From the NCBI GenBank assembly GCA_014529385.2, contig CM043967.1, forward strand, positions 131,623,182 to 131,687,181: a DNA stretch of 64,000 nucleotides. Reading direction: 5' to 3'. The notes below the pieces were generated by a model, which saw nothing but the letters and a program-made list of their open reading frames with translations, was not told the DNA's origin and did no database searches. The translations under genes were made by a program, and so were the position numbers. Position 1 is the first letter of the stretch. Each line of letters opens with the position of its first letter. Below are positions 31,001 to 41,220 of the stretch, in pieces. Source of the stretch: Adiantum capillus-veneris (lineage: Eukaryota > Streptophyta > Polypodiopsida > Polypodiales > Pteridaceae).

Positions 31001-32720
31001 AGAGTCTCTAGCTCATGAGGCTTGCACACTTAAATTTGAGCCTCATGACTTGGAGAATCAATTTCCATGTCTCATAAGCTAGAGATCATACATAGTTTTT
31101 TCTAGCTAGAAACCTTTTGTAAAAGTCTCTAACTCATGAGGCTTGAGCTAAATCCTTAGAGCCTCTTGAGACAAAGACTCTTGAAAAACTTGCAAGCTTG
31201 AAGTCACATAAGCTACATTATCTATTCCTACAATCTTTGGCTCATGAGGCTCAAACTTAAGCTTGAGTCTCATAAGATAGAACATCAAAATATTGAAGTG
31301 TCATAAGCTAAATGTCTCTAGCTCATAAACATGAACCCACATATGCTACAATGTCTTCTCCTAGAGTCTCTAGTTCATGAGGCTCGAACTTAAGCTTGAG
31401 CCTCATGACCTAGAGACTTGATTTTCAAGCCTCATTAGTAGCTAGATATTCTAGAAGGACTCTTTATAGCTACAAATCATTTGAAAAGTCCAAGCTAATG
31501 AGCCTTTAGCTCAAACATGTGAGCCTCTTGAAACAAAGAATCATGAAAAATCTTTCTACTAGTTGATCTTTTAGTCTCTGTCTTTTAGGCTCAAACTTAA
31601 ATTTGAGCCTCATGACCTAGGCACTCAATTTTCAAGCCTCATGAACATTGTAGTAGAGCTCTTTCCAACTAGAAACCATGTGCAATAGTCTGTATCTCAC
31701 GGGGCTTGAAGTGATTTTTTACCTCATGAGGTGCAAGCTTATGTTTGATTTGATCTAAAGATTGAGTTTTTAAGCATCATGACCATTCTAGTAGGACTCT
31801 TCCAAGCTTGAATCCATCCATAGGAATCCTATCTCATGAGGCTCAAACCTAAGGCTAAAGACCCTTGCAACACTTTTTCTATTTGATCATGCTCCTGAAT
31901 CTCTAATTCATGATGCTTGAACTTAATTTTGAGCCTCACGACTTGGAGACTCAATTTTAAATCCTAATGAGCAATTTAGTAGGACTCTTTGTAGCTATGA
32001 ACCACGTGAAAAAGTGTCATCGTACTAAAACAAGAGCCTCATGACCTGGAGACTCAATTTTAAAGCCTAATGAGCACTTTAGTAGGACTCTAACAAGGTG
32101 TAAAAATATCAATCATACTAAAATTGAGAGCCTCATGATCTAGAGACTTTTGAAAAACTCTTTCAAGTCAAAATCCATCTTCAAAAGTCTCTAGCTCACA
32201 AGTCTCTTAAACCTTGTGATCTAAATACTCCATTATCAGGCTCATGACCACTCTAGAGGGACTCTTTAGAGCTAGAAACTATCTACAAGAGTGTCTATCA
32301 CACTAAGTGCAAGAGCCTCATGAGCTGAAGACTCTCTCTAAACTCTTTCTAGTTGAAAGAAAGTTTTGGAAGTCTCTAGCTTATGAGGCTTAAGTGAGCC
32401 TCATGAGCTAGAGACTCAATATTCAAGTCTCATGAGCACTCTAGTAGGACTCTTTCTAGCATGAGACTATATGCAAAAGTCTCTACTTTGCTATGGATCA
32501 AACTTTAGGTCAAGCCTCTTCCAAAACTCTTTCTAGTTGAAAGGAATCTTCATGAGTCTGTAGCTCATTAGGCCCTACTTATTTTTTTGAGCCTCATGAG
32601 AACTTTGGTAGGACTCTTTATAGTAGCTAAAAACCATCTTCAAAAGACTCTACCTCTCCAGGTTTGAATTTCTGTGAGGATTGTGACCTAGAGACTCATG
32701 AGTCAAGTCTCAGAGCTAGA
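28030..32720. repeat. Satellite B, main block (about 150-bp units)
   Basis: Degenerate units contain 'agctcatgaggctc', 'gaacttaagttcgagcctc', 'gacctagagactcaattttc' and 'aagcctcatgagctagagat'. The 'gactcaattttcaag' word recurs at 29886, 30033, 30182 and 30338, giving a period of about 150 bp. The core is a palindrome around CTTAAG; at 30717-30740 it is a perfect 24-bp palindrome (AGGCTCGAACTT plus its reverse complement). 28030-28830 is a weaker version. At 28890-29150 there is a local minisatellite of 'cttgcctctatcatgaactgc', and at 29557-29582 a (GT)n run. No gene is seen. Confidence 0.75.
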
Positions 32721-34949
32721 GACTCATGGAGGTTGATCAACTAGAAAAGATTTTTGCATGTGTCTCTAGTCCCCAAGATCTACAGTGGAGCCTCATGAGG
32801 TATATACACTTGGATATATTGGAAGAGATTTTCAATTGTGTACACATCTATAATACCATGAAGCTTTTTCTTAAACACAAGATCCTCTACCTGTTCAACA
32901 TAGTAAAGCCAATTGTGAGAGCTTATCTATCGCTTATCCTTCAACAACCTTGTTAGGTATCTATTATTGTCATGAGAAGGATAGGCCCATACCTAAAAAC
33001 TTGCAGCTTGTATCATCTTAAAAACAAATCTATATTAGTTTGGAAGAATGAGAAAAGATAACATTTTTTAATTTTAGTTTAATAATAGGACAAGACTAAG
33101 TCCAATTGGTATTTTATTTTAATAATAGGATGAGAATATTTGAGATTTTTTGTTTAATAATAGGAGGAGAATAAGTCCAATTGGCATTTTATTTATAGGC
33201 TTTAGTTTAAATAGAGAGAAGAAATTCAGCGATTCTACTTGGTACAATTTCATGAAAAGGACTTGATAATTGCATTAGTATAGCATTCCAAGATTATGGC
33301 CGAGATTTAAATGAAATCAATGAGTTTCTTGTCATGTGATGTTTGGGATTTTTCCTAAAAATTGATCCTATCTTATAGATAGATGCCAATCTTGTGAAGG
33401 TAAGCCATTTAAATAACAAACAAGATAAGGTTACATGCTATTTGTTTAAGCAGATGTAGATGCATTCAAGTGCCACATCGTCAAGACCATAGGATACATT
33501 AAGTACAAACAAACAGTGATCGCCTCGTGAAACTATTTCATGAAATAAGATACTATAATACATATTACTCTCTCCCAAAATCGAGCATGCTTGTGCTCAT
33601 CATCAAGAGACAATTCTAGCATTTGTACTCATCTTAAACCTATTGAAGATAAACAAAGAGTACCACTTGCATGAAAATGTCTCATGGAAATAACCTTCAT
33701 ATTGTGGCATTTAGTTTTAAATTCAAGCATGCTTATGCGCTTCATAAGAGATAATTCCTACCTTTTTTATTAAAGAGATGCCCTCCCCAATCTGGGGCAT
33801 GACAAATAGTGGTTTTGTTGGATTTGGGATCCATATCTCTCTTCCATTTGATTATTCTTGATAATGATTCTTTTATTTTTCTCAATTACTGTTTAAGATA
33901 TTCGTCGTAATCAAAGATACCATACTCGTGAAAATATTATCATGGAACTAGCCTACATTCACACATTATCCAGTTGGAATAGCAAGCATGCTCATTCTCT
34001 CCATAAGAGAGAGTTTCTATCTTTGTGAATAAAGAGATGTCGTCCACCCTCACATGATAAAGAATATGCATGGGCATACTTGATTTTTTTAAAATTATGT
34101 AATCAGTCAAGGGAAGAGGTAGAAAACTTTGTGAGGAAAACAATAAATTCACATTCTGAGGAGAATAATAATTACATGGATATTTGGATGGATATATGCA
34201 TATATAAGTGGGGGGAATAAAACTTTTACTTTTTGAAGGGAACAATAGCTACATGGCTATTTGGATGGATATTTGAAAATACAAGCAAGGATATACTTGC
34301 AATATTTTAGTAAATGAAGCCGCTTGCAATAGATAAATAAAGTCGATAACAAGAGGAAGCACAATGTTTAAGGATACCTATGTATAGGGTTAGCCCCTTG
34401 ATATTGGTGCCAAGCTCACATTTATCACTTGTTGTAAATATGCATTGCCTAAATAAATAAGAGTAATTATTAATATCTCTCTGTTCTTAATTTGTTATCT
34501 AGGTGTTTTTGAACATCATCCTCATTCGAGATGCCCTTAATATGAAAAATTCTTTAGTGAGGACTTGTGAAAAAGTCCATTTTTGTTGTTTATTTGTGAT
34601 CCCAGTGTTTCGTAACACTATAATCCTTGATGATGATTTTGACTCTAGTATCGTTTTTTTAAGTTGTCTTGATTTTGTTGGCATTAAACTATTTTAATTA
34701 GCACAATGTCTGGTGAAAGTGCTATTCATAAAGAGGTAAACCTTCCATATCAACAATTTTAACCCATGCTTCTAGAATTGTCATTGTATATACACAAACA
34801 CAACAATATGGCTTTGTGTTGAGGCTATGCCTATGTGATAAGGTTAAGTTTATGATCTAAGGCTCTAGTCACTAATAAAGAATTGCATGTGTGAGGCAAG
34901 TGTGGCTCAAGATTATGTCCTATATTTAACCTAGTATTGTAAGTAGGAA
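32721..34949. other. AT-rich stretch, no gene recognised
   Basis: Stops occur in all frames. A few local duplications are visible ('aataggatgagaat', 'taagtccaattgg' at 33080-33190; 'acatggatatttggatggatat' at 34176 and 34253). The frames at 32726-32956 and 34499-34697 have no recognisable domain. Confidence 0.45.
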
Positions 34950-35520
34950 CAACAAGCAAGGATTGAACATAAGTTTGAGCCTCCCATCCATGTGACAATG
35001 TCGTATTTCTATATGGCACCAAGCAAGACTTGCATGTGCATCTAGAAATTTGTACGAGCCTCATGCTCATTTGCTAGTTCATGAGAGGCATGTGAGGCAT
35101 ACTAAGTAGCACCACAACAAGTGAGGAGAAAACTTGAATTTGAGACACATGCATGTGCTAGTGCCTCATTTTCAAATGGCACATAATAACTAGCATGTGT
35201 GCCTTGAGCTAAGTTTGAGCATCATACCCACTTACTAGTTTAGGTAAGGAATGTGAGGCACTTAGGCGGGACTTAGGCTCAACCCTCGTCGTAGTATCCT
35301 ACATAGAAACAACAAGTAGAACCTCGACTTACGTTTGAGCCTCACATCCATCTGCTAGTGCCTTGAGCTAAGTTTGAGGATGTCCACTTGCTACTTTTAA
35401 GTGTGGCATGTGAGTCTTAAAGTTAACTTCAATCCTCTTCTTAATATCCCACACAACATTAAAAGTGAGAGCGAAGTTGAGTCTAAGCCCCTATTCATGA
35501 GCTAGTCCCTCATTTCTATA
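34950..35520. repeat. Satellite B-like variant block
   Basis: Four or so longer units have 'aagtttgagcctcacatcc', 'tgctagtgcctcatttctat', 'ggcacaaag' and 'gtgaggcat'. They share the AAGTTTGAGCCTC word with the main satellite B block but have a different linker. Confidence 0.6.
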
Positions 35521-35631
35521 CGGCACAAAGGGTCCCCACAAACAATCACGACGTCAAACTTAAACAAATTACTCTAATTTTAAGTCTCATTTTAAAAATT
35601 GGGACTTGAATAATTCCCAAAATTCCTAAAT

Positions 35632-36483
35632 ATGTCTTTTTTGTGTTACAGCTTATCTCCAAGTCTTGTGAATTCTCAAGAGCAAAGTGCAGTGAATTCT
35701 AGTAATGGTATGCAAAGTGCAAAGAATTCTAATGATAAGCAAAGTGTTAACAAATCTAACGAGAAAAGTGCTCTCAATTTTTATTCTATAGAGCAATGTG
35801 CAACTGTTGTAAAACAAACATAACAGGAATTACAAGATTCTCCATCCCAGCATAACTCTAGTTTACTTTCTCCTTTTTCATGGAGAAAGCTAACTCACTT
35901 ACTCATGGAGTATAGTGATGTGCTCTCAAGTGATTCACCATCGGGTTTACCCCCTACACATGATGTGCGGCATGGCATAGATGTCTTGCTAGACACTAAA
36001 CCGGTGAGTAAACCACCTTATCATATGAGTGCTAAAGAAGCCAAGGAGGTTGAGAGTCAGTTGGCTGACTACCTCGCTCGTGGTTTCATTCTAGCACTTC
36101 GCCTTGGGCGTCACCAATTCTATTGGTAAAAAAGAAAGATGGTACTATGTAGATGTGCGTAGAGTATCACAAATTAAATGCGATAACGATCAAGAACAAG
36201 TATCCTTTGCCTCGAGTGGATGAGTTGTTTGATCAACCCCACAGGGCAAGATACTATACAAAGATAGATCTTCGTTCAGGATACCACTAGGTGCGTATCC
36301 TACTACAAGATATCTCCAAAACTGCCTTTAGAACATGGTTCGAGCAATTTTGAATTTTTGGTTATGCCTTTTGGTCTAACCAATGCTACAGATACATTTA
36401 TGACACTCATGGATAGTGTCTTACGTCCCTATCTTGGAAAATTTATTGTGGTTTTCCTTGATGACATTCTCATTTACAATTTT
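35632..36483 (+). pseudogene. Chromovirus-type reverse transcriptase, N-terminal and palm part, degraded
   Basis: A Ser/Asn/Gln-rich linker (35640-35820) leads into SGLPPTHDVRHGIDVLLDT, then [43 protein letters not shown] and the active-site FLDDILIYN (about 36452-36478). This order is that of Ty3/gypsy RT, which copies element RNA into DNA. TAG at 36288 falls in the conserved HQVR motif and fits a CAG-to-TAG change. After ILIYN the rest of RT and all of RNase H are missing; the frame runs into integrase-related sequence within about 200 bp. Confidence 0.85.
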
Positions 36484-37775
36484 AGAGTCATTAAGTGGCA
36501 AGTGTGCACAAGATCAATCATATACTAAAGTGTGGAGTGCACTTTTAAAAAGGGATCCCTCACACTCACATGTCTCTGTACAGGCATATCAACATGTCTT
36601 TGCACATACATATAAAAACTCCAACACAGAGAGCTCCACCCTTACTCACGAAGAGCTTAAGTGATGGAAGAATTTTTCCATTGATGATGGCTACTTACTC
36701 CACAAAGGTAGAGTATGTGTGCCAAAGGACTCAGACACAGGTGCCAAATCTTATTTGAGTGTCACGATAGTCCAAGTGCTGGTCATCCAGGTATTCGTAA
36801 GGCATATGCCTTAGTTTGACAGCAATTTTATTGGCCGGGCTTACATCATGATGTTCAAGAGTACGTATTAAACTGCCAATAGTGCCAAGTTAATAAGGTA
36901 GAGTGCCTCAAGGTAGGTGGCCTTTTACATCCTTTAGAGATTCCACAAGGTAAGTGGGAGAGTATCTCTATGGATTGTGTAGTAGGACTACCTAATACAA
37001 ATCGTGGCCATGATGCCATATGGGTAATTGACCATCTCACCAAGATGGGTCGATTCATTCCCACTGAGAATACGGTTAAGACACCGGAATTAGCACGGCT
37101 ATTTGTAGAGCATATATATAAACTATATTGTCTTTCAGCTAGTATCATTAGTGACAGAGATCAAAAGTTCAATAATCAATTCTGGAGAGTTGTGTTCCAA
37201 ATTTGGAAACTAAACTTAATCTAAGTACGACTGATCATCCACAAACAGATGGTCAAAGAGAAAGAGTTAATCAAGTGCTAGAAGATATGCTATGAGTGTA
37301 CATTAGTAAGAAGCAAACCAATTGGGAAGACTACTCACCTATATTGGAATTTGCTTATAATAGTCCAAATCATGTGACTACAGGGTTTAGTCCATTTATG
37401 CTTTTGTATGGATTTCAACCTAGATCACCCGTTACGGTGGGGTTGGCTAAGGAGAAGATACAGCAAGCGAACGATTTTCTCCAAGACCATTTTGACATGC
37501 TTCGAGTTGCTCGACAAAATGTTAGGCAAGCTCAAGATCGATATAAGAAGTACGCAGATGAGCATCGTCATCTTGCTACTTTCGAAGAAGGAGACAAGGT
37601 TTTCCTCAAAGTTCCGGAGCATTCAGAAAGTCTGAAGACGGGAAAAGTTGCTAAACTTTCACCATGCTATTGTGGACCGTTTACCATTCTCAAACGTATA
37701 GGTCAAGTGGCCTATAAGTTATCTCTTCCAGAGCACTCACGAGTTCATCCTGTTTTTCATGTTAGCCGTTTATGA
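36484..37775 (+). pseudogene. Ty3/gypsy integrase, degraded
   Basis: DGYLLHKGRVCVPKDSD (about 36690) is followed by an HHCC zinc region (AGHPGIRKAYAL, QFYWPGLHHDVQEYV, two Cys pairs), the catalytic core (MDCVVGLPNTNRGHDAIWVI at 36970, SDRDQKFNNQFW, TDHPQTDGQRERVNQVLEDM) and the C-terminal part (YCGPFTILKRIGQVAYKLSL). The D-D-E residues are all present. TGA at 36817, TAG at 36882, TGA at 37293 and TGA at 37773 each fall where family members have Arg or Gln and fit C-to-T changes. There are also small frameshifts near 36750 and 37200. Integrase joins the cDNA to host DNA. Confidence 0.88.
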
Positions 37776-38006
37776 AAACAGCTAGGACAAAATGATAATG
37801 TCGTTGACAAAGGTGTGTTAGTTGACCTTATCGAACAACCAAGCATCCCTCATGAGCCCGAAAATATTTTGGATTCTCATGAGCTTCGCACTAGACATCA
37901 TGTCAGACAACAGGTGTTGGTAAAATGGCTAGATAGATCTGAAGAAGGTTCTACATGGGAGAATGTCTCCGCACTTAAGAAACATTTTTGTACGTTCGTT
38001 TTTTAG
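37776..38006 (+). pseudogene. Chromodomain at the integrase C-terminus
   Basis: The frame LRTRHHVRQQVLVKWLDRSE, then EGSTWENVSALKKHF, matches the chromodomain pattern (VLVKW....E.TWE....L...F) that marks chromoviruses and guides integration to heterochromatin. It directly follows the integrase and precedes the polypurine tract, the usual place. This assigns the element to the chromovirus branch of Ty3/gypsy. Confidence 0.8.
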
Positions 38007-38021
38007 GACGAAAAAAATTCT

Positions 38022-38036
38022 CCAAGGGGGGGGTAA
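38022..38036 (+). other. Polypurine tract of the chromovirus
   Basis: CCAAGGGGGGGG followed by TAA lies just after the chromodomain frame and just before a TG start at 38037. This is the standard plus-strand primer site for LTR retrotransposons. Confidence 0.75.
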
Positions 38037-38215
38037 TGTAAGGATATGGGTCCTACCCGCAAGGCCACCGGCACGGCCGAACAGTGTGTACGCTAGGGGA
38101 AGGATATAAGATAGCACGGTTGGGTGGAGACTAGCACACACATTACCACCACCTTTTCAGGAGTATGCTTACAATGCTTCTCATCATCAAAGCATTGGTA
38201 TGTATGGTCTAGAAT
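38037..38215 (+). other. 5' portion of the chromovirus 3' LTR (truncated)
   Basis: The sequence starts TGTAAGGATATGGGTCC and has a TATA-like GGATATAAGATAGC. It ends where a different integrase fragment begins near 38216. No 5' partner LTR is in the window. Confidence 0.6.
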
Positions 38216-38668
38216 GTGTCTCTCCACTCAAATTTTCAATATTTGACCATAAGAGTTGAAGCGTCTAAGAAGATGCTTGAAGAAATGGAAAACCAAACAA
38301 AAGCCATCCGAAAAGATATTCAAGCAGTTCAAGATTCCCAAAAGCAATATATGGATGGTAAGAGATCCGAACAAAGATTCAAAGAAGCCGACAAAGTTTT
38401 TATTCAAATTCACCCAAAGAGAAGTAGCTTATCTCTTGGAAAGTACAAGAAGCTTAGTCCATGCTATTGTGGTCCTTACAAATTTATCATGTGCATCAAT
38501 ACCCAAGCTTACAAGTTGAAGTTGCCAAATCACATCAAAGTCTACATTCATGTAAGCTTATTGAAACCTTGTATTCCTAGTGATGATCAACTCCTCAACG
38601 ATAAAAAAATTGTCATGCCCACTCAAAACATCTTGGAGATCCAATCCTCTAGAATTTTAGAGTCTTGA
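38216..38668 (+). pseudogene. Integrase C-terminal fragment of a second gypsy family
   Basis: The frame encodes KQYMDGKRSEQRFKEADKVF, then KLSPCYCGPYKFIMCINTQA and a lysine-rich end. This parallels the end of the chromovirus integrase (YCGPFTILKRIGQVAYKL) but with clear sequence divergence and no chromodomain. It abuts the truncated LTR directly, which points to a rearrangement or nested insertion. Confidence 0.75.
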
Positions 38669-39291
38669 GAGAAGGTTCTTTAAAATAGAGTTCTCAAAGA
38701 ACACCTTGTTTAGTGGCAGGACTATCCTAAAGAAGATGCAACATGAGAATATGGAGCCACCTGAGAGAGGGACTATCCTAACTTTTCTCGAGATGTGAAT
38801 ATCTCAAATCCCTAAGTTCAGGAGATTGTAGCATATCCCAAGATTTATCAATAAAAACTATTTCAATTATTTTGCAAAGTTATTTGAGGTTTACAAGTTT
38901 TATTAAGTCATAGAGTTTTAACGGAACGATCGATTCAAAAATCAAACTTTGAAACTATTAATTATGACACTTACTCACTTGGAAAGAATAAGCTGCTAAG
39001 GTTAGGAGCTACAACTGAAGATACGAGTTGACCCATAAGAAAAAAAAGAGAAACTTTTGGATAAGGTTCAGGAAATGTAAGTAGCAAGCTAACTCGGACA
39101 CCATTTTTTGGAGCTCTCATTGTAAAAACAATTTTTATTTTGATAGATCGAGAATATTGTAACTCCTATTTTTCATATAAATATTGTAATGGATAAACTA
39201 GGGCTACAAGCTTCCAGATTGTATCAACCTGTCTTTAGTTAGAGCTCCCAGATTATTAGTTTTGACCAAAAAAACCTTGGCTAAGGTATAA
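38669..39291 (+). other. Likely LTR sequence downstream of the integrase fragment; no gene
   Basis: AT-rich sequence with a TATA-like 'catataaatattgtaatgg' (39173-39192) follows the integrase fragment, as the 3' LTR of that element would. Its far end is cut by CACTA-2. LTR identity cannot be shown without a second copy. Confidence 0.4.
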
Positions 39292-39475
39292 CACTACAAC
39301 ATAACCCAAAGTTATCGACGCTCGTACCTTTCCATGCGGATATTGACGTTCTTTGACCCCGTCAATATACACGTCGATAAGTGCGTGGATATACGCGTGG
39401 AAAGGCAAAATTTTCCACGCATATATCGACGGCTATTTCAACGTGTATATCGACGCACGTATCGACGCTAAAAAA
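39292..39475. repeat. 5' terminal and subterminal repeats of CACTA-2
   Basis: Motifs such as TTATCGACGC, CACGTCGATAAG, TATATCGACGG and GTATATCGACGC are clustered in both orientations, with an inverted pair GCGTGGAAA...TTTCCACGC at 39391-39420. Confidence 0.75.
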
Positions 39476-39581
39476 CTGGGCAAAAAAAAGGGGAACCCGC
39501 GCGCAGGGGCCATTTTCGCCCACAACGTGCACGCTCAGATCTTGGCCAAAACCTGCTGCGCAGGTATTATGGCACTCTTCC

Positions 39582-39649
39582 CCCCCCCCCCCCCCCCCCC
39601 CCCCAACCCCTCTCTCTCTCTCTCTACACATCGTGTGTGTGTGTGTGTA

Positions 39650-39733
<84 letters not shown>

Positions 39734-39801
39734 GTGTGTGTGTGTAGGAAAGAGAGAGAGAGAGAGAGCGCGGTGTGTGTGTGTGTGTGTGTGTGTTTGT
39801 G

Positions 39802-39837
<36 letters not shown>

Positions 39838-40362
39838 GTGTGTAGGAAAGAGAGAGAAGTGTGTGTGCGTGTAGGAAATTAAAGAGAGATAGAGAGAGAA
39901 AAATGTATGCGTAGGAAATTAAAACTAGAGAGAGACAGAGAGAGAATTAATGTATGCGTAAAAAATTAAAATTAAAGAAATAAATGAAATGAAATGTTAT
40001 ATTAATGTCTTCAAAAGGTCAAAGTGACCTATGAGACCAGAAAGTTACAATGTGGTGGATCTGATACAAAGTCAGAATAACAAGATGACAAAATAAAATA
40101 TTATGGAATCCTAAACTGCTGGGTGTGGACTAAGCAGCTAAAACATCTAGCTGGGATAGGTAGATCATAGGAGATCCAACATCTGTCTCGCTGGTGGACC
40201 TCATCAATCTCCTCCATGGTCAGTAGTCTGACTGGGCATTGTCCATGTCGAGCCAAAGTGACCTGGATCGTCTGATGCAGCCTCTGTCGATGTTGTGTAG
40301 TCTGGCCTCCACAATCGTGGGCGTCTGGATCTCCCTAGCTCAGTCGCTCGTTCGATCAGTAC

Positions 40363-40453
<91 letters not shown>

Positions 40454-40529
40454 GAAATAGAGAGAGAGAGAGGGAGAGAGAGATAGGGAATAGAGAGAGA
40501 GAAAGAGAGTGATATATATATATAGATAT

Positions 40530-40616
<87 letters not shown>

Positions 40617-40659
40617 GGAAAATAGAGAGAGAAAGAGAGATAGCGAGAGCGAGAGCGAG

Positions 40660-40752
<93 letters not shown>

Positions 40753-40900
40753 GAGATAGCGAGAGCGAGAGCGAGAGAGAAAGAATGAGAGATAGGGTAC
40801 GTAGACAGAGAGAGAGAAATAAAGAGATAGAGAGAGAATTAACTAGAGATAGCTACAGAGATAGAGACAGAGAGAGATAGATAGTAGATCGAGAAAGAGA
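39582..40900. repeat. Poly-C run and very large (GA)n microsatellite region in CACTA-2
   Basis: A C homopolymer of about 23 bases at 39582-39604 is followed by CT, GT and long GA runs to about 39850. An ordinary AT-rich stretch (39900-40355) follows, then GA runs at 40361-40460, (TA)n at 40530-40562 and GA runs to about 40890. Assembly in such sequence is error-prone, so lengths are approximate. The Glu/Arg and Ser/Leu open frames through it are artefacts. Confidence 0.9.
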
Positions 40901-41019
40901 GAGAGAAAGAGTTAGGTTGGCTGACCAATTGCATGTGTGAAAAGGACAGAAACTCTCTCTATCTCTCTCTCTCTCCCTCTAGAAGAAACTATGGAACTAA
41001 AAGAGGCAAAGGGGTTTTG

Positions 41020-41180
41020 CCCGCTACATGCATTGCCATGTACACCTGGCAGTGCACGTATGTGTCTACCCATATAGGATTTGAACAATAAAGACGAGAT
41101 TTTGACCTGGTGGTCCTGATCTCCGTACAAGTGTACGGAGATTGGGCAAGACTAGAGAATGCGAGGTAGTTTACATTGTG
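41020..41180 (+). promoter_or_regulatory. Conserved promoter/leader block of CACTA-2
   Basis: TACCCATATAGGATTTGAAC, AATAAAGACGAGATTTTGACC and GACTAGAGAATGCGAGGTAG occur in the same order as in CACTA-1 and CACTA-3, despite different element ends. A small hairpin (TCCGTACAAGTGTACGGA) sits where the others have CACCTC...GAGGTG. Confidence 0.6.
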
Positions 41181-41220
41181 AGGAGTATATATATTAAAAC
41201 AACATTCATAATCATTGTAG

